From: Hyphomicrobiales bacterium
GTDB taxonomy: Bacteria > Pseudomonadota > Alphaproteobacteria > Rhizobiales > Methyloligellaceae
DNA: 44,899 bases
Direction: 5' to 3'
Assembly (NCBI GenBank): GCA_028280515.1
Contig: JANQLP010000213.1
Coordinates: forward strand, 1 to 44,899
The notes under the pieces were generated by a model, which was not told the DNA's origin, made no database searches, and saw only the letters and a program-made list of their open reading frames with translations. The translations under genes were made by a program, and so were the position numbers. The stretch's first letter is position 1; each line of letters begins with the position of its first letter. Below, one piece after another: positions 35,073 through 43,061 of the stretch.

Positions 35073-35209
35073 AGCAAAATCCGATTAGGTTGACTCACCC
35101 TGTTTCAACCTGATCGGATAAATTTGCTCTATATCTTCAAGTGTTAGAGCATCTTTATGCGTTCAGATTTCGCGACGAAACGCGTCAATCTGAACGCATG
35201 ATGCTCTAG
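35069..35209 (+). repeat. Mosaic hairpin repeat, copy 2 (complete, two modules)
   Basis: A 141-base element bounded by CTAG at both ends. The left module pairs 35071-35093 with 35105-35130 (AGAGCAAAATCCGAT with ATCGGATAAATTTGCTCT). A 15-base AT-rich linker (35131-35145) follows. The right module pairs 35146-35169 with 35187-35207 (AGAGCATC with GATGCTCT) around a loop with CGCGACGAAACGCG. Both modules therefore start AGAGCA and end with its complement. The element fills the space between convergent ribH2 and the CBS gene and supplies the TAG stop of each. It probably forms two hairpins in RNA from either strand and may act as a two-way terminator. No transposase is encoded. Confidence 0.92.
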
Positions 35210-35607
35210 CGGTCTGGCGGGCGTGCCTCCGGTACCTTCTTTGCGGCGTTCGCGAGGACGCTGAGGAGGTCGAACGCGCTGACGATGCCGATGGCCCTGC
35301 CATTGTCGGTGACAACGAGGTGGTGGACGCGGTTCTTGCGCATGCGGACCGCCGCTTCGCTCACCGGGGCCGTGGCGCGGACGATGCAGACCGTGTCATT
35401 CATCACCTCGCGCACTTCGCGCGTTCCGTCGATGCGGCGCGCGACATCGCCGCTGGTAACGATGCCGAGGAGCTTCGAGTTCAAATCCGCCACCGGCAGC
35501 GCGTGAATCCGCTTCGACGCCATGAGCTCGCGCACGTGATCCACCGTGTGGCCCGGCGCAGCGAATACGACCTTGCTGGTCATGACGTGAGCGACCGTGA
35601 CACTCAT
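35206..35607 (-). CDS. CBS-pair domain protein
   Basis: A 133-residue cytosolic protein made of two CBS domains: VAHVMTSKVVFAAPGHTVDHVRELMASKRIHALPV (about 5-55) and VREVMNDTVCIVRATAPVSEAAVRMRKNRVHHLVV (about 65-120). Such stand-alone CBS pairs bind adenine nucleotides or related ligands and sense energy state; no partner domain is attached. Its TAG stop lies in the terminal CTAG of the mosaic repeat, so the last residues (ARPPDR) may have been set by insertion of the element. Confidence 0.92.
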   Translation of the reverse strand: MSVTVAHVMTSKVVFAAPGHTVDHVRELMASKRIHALPVADLNSKLLGIVTSGDVARRIDGTREVREVMNDTVCIVRATAPVSEAAVRMRKNRVHHLVVTDNGRAIGIVSAFDLLSVLANAAKKVPEARPPDR

Positions 35608-35707
35608 GGCGAATCAACCTCCCGTTGTGGTCGATCCTTGCACATTTTCAATCAAAGGCTGCAATCGTGGCGGAAGATATTTTGTCGCGTGCCCGCGCCT
35701 GGCGGAG

Positions 35708-37687
35708 CTATACCGGCGGATTGGCACTGGCACCGGCCAGTTCGACGATATCGCCCATGATGGCGTTGAGCTGAAAATCCTTCGGCGTATAGATGCGGCT
35801 CACGCCAACCTGCCGAAGGATGTTCTCGTCCGCTTCGGGAATGATGCCGCCGACGATCACCGGCACGTCGTCCATGCCGCGCTCGCGCAGCAGCGCCATG
35901 ACGTCGCGCACGAGCGGCACGTGCGAGCCCGACAGAATGGACAGGCCGACGACGTGGGCCTTCTGCGCCTCGGCCGCGTCGACGATCTCTTCCGGCGTCA
36001 GACGGATGCCCTCATAGACCACGTCCATACCGATGTCGCGGGCGCGCACCGCAATCTGTTCCGCGCCGTTTGAGTGGCCATCAAGGCCAGGCTTGCCGAC
36101 GACGAAAGTCAGCGTACGCCCGAGCGTGCCCGATGCCGCCGCCACGCGGGCGCGCAGATCATTGAGGCTTGGCTCATCTGCGCACGGCCGTTCTGTCACC
36201 CCCGTCGGTGCGCGGTACTCGCCGAAGACATCCCTGAGCGTCTCGCCCCATTCGCCGGTGGTGACACCCGCCTTGGCGCACGCGATCGAGGCTTCCATGA
36301 CGTTGCGGTCCTCGCGGGCCGCCGCCTCCAGTGCATCGAGCGCGGCGCGGGCGGCCCTGTCGTCGCGCGCAAGACGCCATTCCTTCAGGCGCGCGATCTG
36401 CTCCATCTCGACCGTTTCCGGCACGGTAACGATGCCGCCGGCTTCACCTGCCAGCGGCGAGGGCTCGCTCTCGGTCCATTTGTTGACGCCGACGACCACC
36501 TGTTCGCCCGACTCGATCGTTTTCACCCGCTCGGTATTGGCCTTCACCAGCTCGGATTTCATGTAGTCGATCGCCGCAACCGCGCCGCCCATTTCCTCGA
36601 TGCGGGCGATTTCGGCACGCGCTTCCTTTTTGAGCGCCTTGACCTTTGCCTCGATCTCGGTCGAACCGTCGAAGATGTCGCCATATTCGAGCAGGTCCGT
36701 TTCGTAGGCCACGATCTGCTGCATCCGGATCGACCATTGCTGGTCCCACGGGCGCGGCAGACCAAGCGCCTCGTTCCACGCCGGCAGCTGCACGGCGCGG
36801 GCGCGGGCATTCTTCGAGAGCACCACGGCGAGCATTTCCAGCAGGATGCGGTAGACGTTGTTTTCCGGCTGCTGCTCGGTCAGCCCCAGCGAATTCACCT
36901 GAACGCCGTAGCGGAAACGCCGAAGCTTGGGCTCCTCGACGCCGTAGCGCGTCCGGCAGATCTCGTCCCAAAGTTCGCAGAAAGCGCGCATCTTGCACAT
37001 TTCGGTGACGAAGCGCAGGCCGGCATTCACGAAAAACGAAATGCGCCCCACGACCCTGGGAAACTCGGCATCCGGCACCTCGCCGGAGGCCCGAACGGTG
37101 TCAAGCACGGCCATCGCCGTCGCAAGCGCATAGGAGAGCTCCTGCACCGGCGTCGCGCCGGCTTCCTGCAGGTGATAGGAGCACACATTGGTCGGGTTCC
37201 ATTTGGGAACCTGTGTGTAGGTGTAGCAGATCACGTCCTTGATCAGCCTGAGCGACGGCTCGGGCGGGAACACGTAGGTGCCGCGCGAGAGATATTCCTT
37301 GATCAAATCGTTCTGGACGGTTCCCGTCAGCTTGGTCACATCCGCGCCCTGTTCTTCGGCGACCGCGATGTAGAGCGCCAGCAGCCACGGGGCGGTGGCA
37401 TTGATCGTCATGGAGGTGTTCATCTGTTCGAGCGGAATGCCATCGAACAGAGTGCGCATGTCACCCACATGCGAGATCGGCACGCCGACCTTGCCCACCT
37501 CGCCGCGTGCCAGGATGTGATCGGAATCGTATCCGGTCTGTGTCGGGAGGTCGAAGGCTACGGAAAGGCCCGTCTGCCCGGCAGAGAGGTTCTTGCGGTA
37601 GAGCGCGTTCGACGCCTCAGCCGTGGAATGGCCGGAATAGGTGCGGATCAACCACGGACGATCCCGTTGATTTTCGCCCTGAGCCAT
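35708..37687 (-). CDS. ecm: Ethylmalonyl-CoA mutase (MeaA type)
   Basis: A cobalamin-dependent mutase converting (2R)-ethylmalonyl-CoA to methylsuccinyl-CoA in the ethylmalonyl-CoA pathway. The 659-residue single chain has the catalytic barrel (about 1-480), with WLIRTYSGHSTAEASN, SVAFDLPTQTGYDSD and MTINATAPWLLALY, and a C-terminal B12 domain with the cobalt-ligating His538 in LDGHSNGAEQIA. It is a MeaA-type mutase rather than the two-subunit methylmalonyl-CoA form. I start at the ATG at 37687 because GGGAGG precedes it; the in-frame ATG at 37735 has a weaker ribosome site. It lies apart from ccr and mcd and is divergent from them, with palindromes upstream. Confidence 0.93.
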   Translation of the reverse strand: MAQGENQRDRPWLIRTYSGHSTAEASNALYRKNLSAGQTGLSVAFDLPTQTGYDSDHILARGEVGKVGVPISHVGDMRTLFDGIPLEQMNTSMTINATAPWLLALYIAVAEEQGADVTKLTGTVQNDLIKEYLSRGTYVFPPEPSLRLIKDVICYTYTQVPKWNPTNVCSYHLQEAGATPVQELSYALATAMAVLDTVRASGEVPDAEFPRVVGRISFFVNAGLRFVTEMCKMRAFCELWDEICRTRYGVEEPKLRRFRYGVQVNSLGLTEQQPENNVYRILLEMLAVVLSKNARARAVQLPAWNEALGLPRPWDQQWSIRMQQIVAYETDLLEYGDIFDGSTEIEAKVKALKKEARAEIARIEEMGGAVAAIDYMKSELVKANTERVKTIESGEQVVVGVNKWTESEPSPLAGEAGGIVTVPETVEMEQIARLKEWRLARDDRAARAALDALEAAAREDRNVMEASIACAKAGVTTGEWGETLRDVFGEYRAPTGVTERPCADEPSLNDLRARVAAASGTLGRTLTFVVGKPGLDGHSNGAEQIAVRARDIGMDVVYEGIRLTPEEIVDAAEAQKAHVVGLSILSGSHVPLVRDVMALLRERGMDDVPVIVGGIIPEADENILRQVGVSRIYTPKDFQLNAIMGDIVELAGASANPPV

Positions 37688-37751
37688 CTCAAACCCTCCC
37701 GCTCGAGAACTGCCCCTCTCCTCAGTACTTTCCATAAAACCGGGAAATTAG

Positions 37752-37796
37752 CTGCAGTGCAACATAAACCGGCAGGAATTGTTGCTGTGCAGCAAC
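37752..37796 (-). promoter_or_regulatory. Candidate operator palindromes upstream of ecm
   Basis: Two dyads sit 65-110 bases upstream of the ecm start. CTGCAGTGCAA (37752-37762) reads TTGCACTGCAG on the ecm strand, sharing TGCACTGCA with the two copies upstream of ccr. GTTGCTG-TG-CAGCAAC (37781-37796) is a perfect 7+2+7 palindrome. Both have TTGC...GCA arms. Regulators of the RamB/PccR (ScfR) family that control acyl-CoA pathways in alphaproteobacteria bind TTGC/GCAA-type sites, as far as I recall; no such gene is in the window. Confidence 0.5.
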
Positions 37797-38079
37797 GCGG
37801 TGAAGCAAGAGTCTGCGGAGAATTTTGGCGCGATTGCCTGCACGCTTGTCAGCCGATGGTCTCCACTCCTGAACACCTCACCCCTAACCGATATTGGCGA
37901 TGTGGCGCCTCGTGCCCGTCCCTAAGGTTGGTCCCAGCACCAATCGAAGGCGACGGCGAAGGCGGCGATGGTGGTGGCGACGGTGCAGACTGAAAATGAG
38001 TGGACAGGCAACTCTGCCTGAATTTGTGCGCGTCCCTCCTGCAAAACCAACGCAGGAGAGACGCAGCGCGTAACAGAGG
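37797..38079. other. Intergenic stretch without a recognised gene
   Basis: About 280 bases between the ecm operator region and the YeaQ-like gene. I see a minor dyad TTGGT-CCCAGC-ACCAA (37928-37943) and a run of GGCGA-type repeats after it, but no gene, tRNA or terminator that I can support. Confidence 0.5.
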
Positions 38080-38331
38080 TCAGCGTTTGACCAGTCCGAC
38101 GATAAACAACAGGATCACCGCGCCGATAACAGCGGATATGATCGCGCCGATGATGCCGCCGCCGAGCGACACGCCGAGTGCGCCGAGCACAAACGTGCCG
38201 ATGAACGCGCCGACAATGCCGACGATGATGTTCCCGACCAGACCGAAGCCCGCGCCTTTCATGATCTGACCGGCAAGCCAACCGGCAATCAGACCGACGA
38301 TCAGCAGGACAATAAGTGATTCAATGCCCAT
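38080..38331 (-). CDS. GlsB/YeaQ/YmgE family stress-response membrane protein
   Basis: An 83-residue hydrophobic, Gly- and Ile-rich protein with three predicted membrane helices: ESLIVLLIVGLIAGWLAGQI, GNIIVGIVGAFIGTFVLGALG and GGIIGAIISAVIGAVILLFI. The GWLAGQIMKGAGFGLVGNI pattern is the family signature (often labelled transglycosylase-associated). Such genes are often induced by osmotic or general stress; the biochemical role is not known. GGGGAG nine bases before the ATG at 38331 supports that start over the in-frame ATG at 38349. Confidence 0.92.
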   Translation of the reverse strand: MGIESLIVLLIVGLIAGWLAGQIMKGAGFGLVGNIIVGIVGAFIGTFVLGALGVSLGGGIIGAIISAVIGAVILLFIVGLVKR

Positions 38332-38514
38332 GAAGTCTCTCCCCAGCAACGTGAACCGCCGATCGGTTGTCTACGCGCGCACTTCCCCGCCCGGCCTCGG
38401 CAGCTCCGACCGGAACTCAGCAGACTATGGGGCATACGTCCTTCCTGTGACAACCGTTGCTAAGGCTTTGTCCATAGGGATTTTTCGCCGAATTCCGGCT
38501 GCTCCCTGCAGGCC

Positions 38515-38952
38515 TCAGCCCTGATCTCCCTCTTTCGGGGCATACATGGCGAAGACTTCCGCGCCGGTCATATTCTCGGTTTCGTTGGCAAAGGCGTACC
38601 AGTCCGGCTTCTCGTCGATGAAAATCTGGCTCTTGAAGGTCAGACCGGACTGATCGTCGAGGGTTCCGGTGTGCGCCATCAGCTTGCCCGACTCCACCAG
38701 ACGGTAAAACAGGTTGGTCCCGCAGGTGCCGCAGAAGCCGCGCTCTGCCCACTCCGACGAGCGGTAGTAAACGATAGCGTCCTCTCCATCGATCTCGACG
38801 TCATAATCGCCGCCCAGCCCAAAAGCCGGCCCGCCGCACCAGCGCTGGCACATGCTGCAATGACACACGCCCGCATCGTGTACCTCACCGACCAGCCGTA
38901 TCTTCACTTTCCCGCACAAACACTGTCCGGTCCTCGATTTCTCTGCGTTCAT
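38515..38952 (-). CDS. GFA (CENP-V/GFA domain) zinc protein
   Basis: A 145-residue protein of the group named after glutathione-dependent formaldehyde-activating enzyme. Zinc cysteines are visible in GQCLCGKVK, CHCSMCQRWC and CGTCG, the last followed by TNLFYRL. Most members are not formaldehyde enzymes and have no known reaction. The long frame upstream of the ATG at 38952 overlaps ccr in antisense and is not family-like. It is divergent from ccr, so its promoter shares the 162-base region with the TGCACTGCA palindromes, but the two need not be co-regulated. Confidence 0.9.
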   Translation of the reverse strand: MNAEKSRTGQCLCGKVKIRLVGEVHDAGVCHCSMCQRWCGGPAFGLGGDYDVEIDGEDAIVYYRSSEWAERGFCGTCGTNLFYRLVESGKLMAHTGTLDDQSGLTFKSQIFIDEKPDWYAFANETENMTGAEVFAMYAPKEGDQG

Positions 38953-38990
38953 GCCTGATCTCCGTCGGGGCATGTCGAGATGCCCAATCT

Positions 38991-39056
38991 TTTTGCACTG
39001 CAAAAGTTTATTGCAATGCGACATATTTTGCACAAGAATTGTTCTGCACTGCAATA
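38991..39056 (+). promoter_or_regulatory. Candidate operators upstream of ccr
   Basis: TTTTGCA-C-TGCAAAA (38991-39005) is a perfect 7+1+7 palindrome. A degraded copy, TTCTGCA-C-TGCAATA, lies at 39042-39056, 51 bases on (about five helical turns), and ATTGCAAT (39010-39017) lies between. The shared TGCACTGCA also occurs upstream of ecm. Spacing and symmetry fit cooperative binding of a dimeric regulator controlling ccr-mcd. The RamB/PccR type is a plausible candidate by analogy with Rhodobacter; this is inference. Confidence 0.65.
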
Positions 39057-39114
39057 AATTGATTGCGATGGGTGCTCCCGCTTGGCCGGACGCCCAGCAG
39101 GGGGAGAGTGAGCC

Positions 39115-40410
39115 ATGAGCGAACCAGCGCTGGCCGAAGTGCCGGAACCGGAAGGTGAGTACAAGGACCTGTACGACATCGGCGAGATTCCGCCGCTCGG
39201 ACATGTCCCGAAGAACATGCATGCGTGGGCGATCCGCCGCGACCGTCACGGTCCGCCGGAAGACGCCATGCAGCTTGAAGTCGTGCCCACATGGGAACTG
39301 GACAGCCATGACGTGCTGGTCCTCGTCATGGCCGCCGGCGTCAACTACAACGGCGTCTGGGCAGCCCTCGGTCAGCCGATCTCCACCTTCGACGTGCACA
39401 AGGGCGATTTCCACATCGCCGGATCGGACGCGTCGGGAATCGTCTGGGCCGTCGGTTCCAAGGTTAAGAACTGGAAGGTCGGCGACGAAGTCGTGATCCA
39501 TTGCAACCAGGACGATGGCGACGACGAGGAATGCAACGGCGGCGATCCGATGCTCTCGCTGACCCAGCGCATCTGGGGTTACGAGACCCCCGACGGATCA
39601 TTCGCCCAATTCACGCGCGTTCAGGCACAACAGCTCATGCCGCGCCCGCAGCACCTGACGTGGGAGGAGAGCGCATGCTACACGCTCACACTCGCAACGG
39701 CCTGGCGCATGCTGTTCGGCCACCGCCCGCACATTCTGCGGCCCGGACACAATGTGCTCGTCTGGGGCGCGTCCGGCGGTCTCGGCTCGATGGCGATCCA
39801 GATCTGCGCCACCGCCGGTGCCAACGCCATCGGCGTGATCTCCGACGACGACAAGCGCGATTTCGTGCTTTCGCTCGGCGCCAAGGGCATCATCAACCGC
39901 AAGGAATTCGATTGCTGGGGCGAGCTTCCCCAGGTCGGATCCGACGAATATGCCGCCTGGTTCGCCGGCGCGCGCAAATTCGGCAAGGCGATCTGGGATA
40001 TCACCGGCAAGGGCAACAATGTCGACTTCGTCTTCGAACACCCGGGCGAAGCGACGTTCCCGGTCTCGACATTCGTCGTGCGGCGCGGCGGAATGGTCGT
40101 GTTCTGCGCGGGGACGACCGGATACAAGATCACCATGGACGCGCGGTACGTGTGGATGCACCAGAAGCGTATTCAGGGCTCCCATTTCGCGCACCTGAAG
40201 CAGGCCAGCCAGGCCAACCGGCTGGTGATCGAGCGGCGCATCGACCCCTGCATGTCGGAGGTCTTTCCCTGGGCGCAGATTCCCAAGGCGCACACGCGCA
40301 TGTGGAACAACGAGCACGCACCGGGCAATATGGCGGTGCTCGTGAACGCGCCGTGCACCGGATTGCGCACCCTCGACGATGTGATCGCCGAAGGGCCCAC
40401 CGCCGCGTGA
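39115..40410 (+). CDS. ccr: Crotonyl-CoA carboxylase/reductase
   Basis: Reductively carboxylates crotonyl-CoA with CO2 and NADPH to (2S)-ethylmalonyl-CoA, the defining step of the ethylmalonyl-CoA pathway. The 431-residue protein is a medium-chain dehydrogenase/reductase: ELDSHDVLVLVMAAGVNYNGVWAALG holds the Asn of the CO2 pocket, DGSFAQF and LTLATAWRMLFGH are typical, and VWGASGGLGSMAIQ is the NADPH-binding motif. FEHPGEATFPVSTFV and MHQKRIQGSHFA are Ccr signatures not found in ordinary quinone reductases. GGGGAG precedes the ATG. Ten bases separate it from mcd. Confidence 0.97.
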   Translation: MSEPALAEVPEPEGEYKDLYDIGEIPPLGHVPKNMHAWAIRRDRHGPPEDAMQLEVVPTWELDSHDVLVLVMAAGVNYNGVWAALGQPISTFDVHKGDFHIAGSDASGIVWAVGSKVKNWKVGDEVVIHCNQDDGDDEECNGGDPMLSLTQRIWGYETPDGSFAQFTRVQAQQLMPRPQHLTWEESACYTLTLATAWRMLFGHRPHILRPGHNVLVWGASGGLGSMAIQICATAGANAIGVISDDDKRDFVLSLGAKGIINRKEFDCWGELPQVGSDEYAAWFAGARKFGKAIWDITGKGNNVDFVFEHPGEATFPVSTFVVRRGGMVVFCAGTTGYKITMDARYVWMHQKRIQGSHFAHLKQASQANRLVIERRIDPCMSEVFPWAQIPKAHTRMWNNEHAPGNMAVLVNAPCTGLRTLDDVIAEGPTAA

Positions 40411-40420
40411 GGCATCTGAA

Positions 40421-42112
40421 ATGTCCATTGCAATCGACGAGAGCGCGCCGGCCACGGCAAAGTCCTTGCCGGACCTGAAGGCCGTCAGCGACGCAGCCGT
40501 TGTCGCCGCACGCGGCCTGCTAGAGGCGGCACGCGGTTCGGTCGGCGATCTGGTCATCGCCGGCGACAAGCTGTCCGGAGAACTTCTTGAGCGCGAGCAG
40601 CATGCCGCCCATGGCCTGGCGTGGACCGCCGCCTATGTCGAAGCGCTCGCCCAGATGGCGGCCTACGCCGCGCGAATGAGTGACGAGGGACGCTTCGGCG
40701 AGCTCGAGGCCTTCCTGACCCAGATTGCGCTTGCCGAGTATCTTGCCCAGCTTTCCGGCGGCATTCCCATGAGCCAGGGCGAGGTGACGCGCCCGGAGAG
40801 CCTTGGCGTCTCCACCGACGCGCTGAACGCATTCCGCCAGAACGAGGCTGTCCGCACCTTGCTTGCGCACGGCAATACGCCCCAGGTGCGCGCCGCCGTC
40901 GCGGCCTTGCTGTCGCGCGCGGAAGGGTCACCGACCTATGGCGACACCGGACTTGAGGAAACCTATGAGGCGATGCGTGAGGAAATGCGGCGCTTCTCCG
41001 AAAGCGAGGTCGCACCTCATGCCCACGAATGGCACCTCGCCAACGAGTACGTACCGCTTGAGGTCATCGAGAAGATGTCCGCGCTCGGTGTATTCGGGCT
41101 GACGATTCCGGAAGAGCATGGCGGTCTCGGCCTCGGCAAGGAGAGTATGTGCGTCGTGTCCGAAGAGCTTTCGCGCGGTTACATCGGCGTCGGGTCGCTC
41201 GGCACACGCTCCGAGATCGCCGCCGAACTCATTCTGGCCGCCGGCACACCCGGGCAGAAGGAAAAGTGGCTGCCGGGCCTTGCCAGCGGAGAGATCATCC
41301 CGACCGCCGTCTTCACGGAGCCCAATGTCGGGTCCGATCTCGCGTCGATCAGGACACGGGCCGAGCGCGACGGCGATATCTACCGGATCACCGGTCAGAA
41401 GACGTGGATCACCCACGCCGCGCGCGCCGACCTCATGACGGTCATGGCGCGCACCAACCCGGATGAGAAAGGCTATCGGGGCCTGTCGATGTTCGTCATC
41501 GAGAAGCCGCGCGGCGGCGACGCGAACCCCTTCCCGGCCGAGAACATTTCAGGCGGGGAGATCGAGGTTCTCGGTTATCGCGGCATGAAGGAATATGACG
41601 TCTCGTTTGACGGCTTCGAGGTGCCGGCCGATGCCTTGCTCGGCGCACAGGAGGGCCAAGGCTTCAAGCAGCTCATGGAGACGTTCGAAGCCGCCCGCAT
41701 ACAGACCGCGGCACGTGCCATCGGCGTGGCGCAGAGCGCACTGGACCTCGGACTGCGGTACGCGCAGGAACGCCAGCAATTCGGAAAACCGCTCATCGCC
41801 TTTCCGCGGGTCGCGGACAAGCTGGTGATGATGGCGGTGGAGATCATGATCGCGCGGCAGCTCACCTATTATGCCGCGCGCGAAAAGGACCTGGGGCACC
41901 GCTGCGACCTCGAGGCGGGCATGGCCAAGCTTCTCGCCGCGCGGGTGGCGTGGGCCGCAGCCGACAACGCCCTGCAAATCCACGGCGGGAACGGTTTCGC
42001 GCTCGAATATCCGGTCAGCCGCGTCCTGTGCGACGCGCGCATTCTGTCCATCTTCGAGGGCGCGGCGGAAATCCAGGCCCACGTAATCGCCCGGCGGGTT
42101 CTCGAAAGCTGA
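40421..42112 (+). CDS. mcd: (2S)-methylsuccinyl-CoA dehydrogenase
   Basis: A flavin enzyme oxidising methylsuccinyl-CoA to mesaconyl-CoA, after Ecm in the ethylmalonyl-CoA pathway. At 563 residues it has the long N-terminal extension (about 1-165) seen in Mcd but not in ordinary acyl-CoA dehydrogenases (about 380). The acyl-CoA dehydrogenase fold follows: TIPEEHGGLGLG, TEPNVGSDLASIRT, KTWITHAARAD, and the C-terminal SIFEGAAEIQ. The catalytic base should lie in the family's usual place. It follows ccr by ten bases and is therefore co-transcribed with it. Confidence 0.94.
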   Translation: MSIAIDESAPATAKSLPDLKAVSDAAVVAARGLLEAARGSVGDLVIAGDKLSGELLEREQHAAHGLAWTAAYVEALAQMAAYAARMSDEGRFGELEAFLTQIALAEYLAQLSGGIPMSQGEVTRPESLGVSTDALNAFRQNEAVRTLLAHGNTPQVRAAVAALLSRAEGSPTYGDTGLEETYEAMREEMRRFSESEVAPHAHEWHLANEYVPLEVIEKMSALGVFGLTIPEEHGGLGLGKESMCVVSEELSRGYIGVGSLGTRSEIAAELILAAGTPGQKEKWLPGLASGEIIPTAVFTEPNVGSDLASIRTRAERDGDIYRITGQKTWITHAARADLMTVMARTNPDEKGYRGLSMFVIEKPRGGDANPFPAENISGGEIEVLGYRGMKEYDVSFDGFEVPADALLGAQEGQGFKQLMETFEAARIQTAARAIGVAQSALDLGLRYAQERQQFGKPLIAFPRVADKLVMMAVEIMIARQLTYYAAREKDLGHRCDLEAGMAKLLAARVAWAAADNALQIHGGNGFALEYPVSRVLCDARILSIFEGAAEIQAHVIARRVLES

Positions 42113-42118
42113 AGGCGC

Positions 42119-42970
42119 TTACGCCGCCGGCCGCTCCCCCGCGGAAGTCGTGCGGTGCATGCGGCGCGGCTCCGCCGGATCGTAGTCGTACACCGCGTAG
42201 TGCATGGTGCAGCGATTGTCCCAGATCAGGATATCGCCCGGCTGCCATTGATGGCGGTAGACGTTGTCATCCTCGGTTGCCCGTTTCTCGATCAGTTCCA
42301 GCAGCGGCTCGCTTTCCTCTTCCGTCATACCGGTGAACTTCGTCGTAAAGAACCGGTTCGTGAACAGGGCACGGCGTCCGGTTTCCGGATGACGGCGCAC
42401 GACCGGGTGGATTTCCGCCGGGGGCACATCGATGTTCCTGGTGCCGTCGGTGTTGTCGGCCTCGTTCCGGCGGCGGATGGCATCGCCCGAATGCTCGGCC
42501 GTCAGCCCGTCGACCTTGGCCTTTATATCGTCGGGCAGCTCCTCGAAGGCCCGGTACATGTTGCAGATCAGCGTATCGCCCTTGCCTTCTGGAACGGTGA
42601 TGGCATGGAGCACCGTAAGCGCAGGCGGCGTTGGCGCGCAGGAGATGTCGGAATGCCAGAAGTCGTTGCGCGCCCCGCGCTTTTTCGGATTGTTCTCAAG
42701 CACCAGAAGGTTGTCGAACTCCGGATGGCCCTTGCGTGCCCCGAGCGGGTGCGGCTCGACCGCCCCGAAGCGCTCGGTGAACTTGACCTGCTCCCCAGGC
42801 GGCAGGTCCTGACCCGGAATATGCAGCACAAGATTATCGAACAGCGCCCTTTGCAGGGTCTCGAACGTGGCGTCATCGAGCGGTTCCGCCAGATTGACGC
42901 CGGTGACCCTGGCGCCGATGTGGGGCGTCAGTTTGGAGACTTCGATACGGTCGGATGAATTCGATGGCAT
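42119..42970 (-). CDS. TauD/TfdA family Fe(II)/2-oxoglutarate dioxygenase
   Basis: A 283-residue cytosolic oxygenase that hydroxylates a small molecule using oxygen and 2-oxoglutarate. The iron triad is His106 and Asp108 in FWHSDISCAPTPP and His272 in RRMHRTTSAGERPAA; the Arg for 2-oxoglutarate follows in GERP. Other markers are ENLVLHIPGQDLPP-like HIPGQDL near residue 50 and LIWDNRCTMHYAV, with a His conserved in the group. TauD relatives act on taurine, sulphonates, herbicides or carnitine precursors; the substrate here is unknown. It is convergent with mcd, with six bases between stop codons. Confidence 0.9.
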   Translation of the reverse strand: MPSNSSDRIEVSKLTPHIGARVTGVNLAEPLDDATFETLQRALFDNLVLHIPGQDLPPGEQVKFTERFGAVEPHPLGARKGHPEFDNLLVLENNPKKRGARNDFWHSDISCAPTPPALTVLHAITVPEGKGDTLICNMYRAFEELPDDIKAKVDGLTAEHSGDAIRRRNEADNTDGTRNIDVPPAEIHPVVRRHPETGRRALFTNRFFTTKFTGMTEEESEPLLELIEKRATEDDNVYRHQWQPGDILIWDNRCTMHYAVYDYDPAEPRRMHRTTSAGERPAA

Positions 42971-43061
42971 TTTGCATGCACCTCCCTTTTTTGCAGGAGA
43001 TTAGACCAAAGTCGCAGTCATAAACAAGACAGCCCGACCGCACGGCGCACAAATCGCAGCA

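Noticed and set aside
37920-37960. tRNA-like arm around TTGGTCCCAGCACCAA
   Set aside because: Only one short stem; no acceptor, D-loop or T-loop consensus around it.
36074-37993. 639-codon open frame antisense to ecm
   Set aside because: Shadow of a strongly conserved gene on the other strand; composition and lack of motifs argue against coding.
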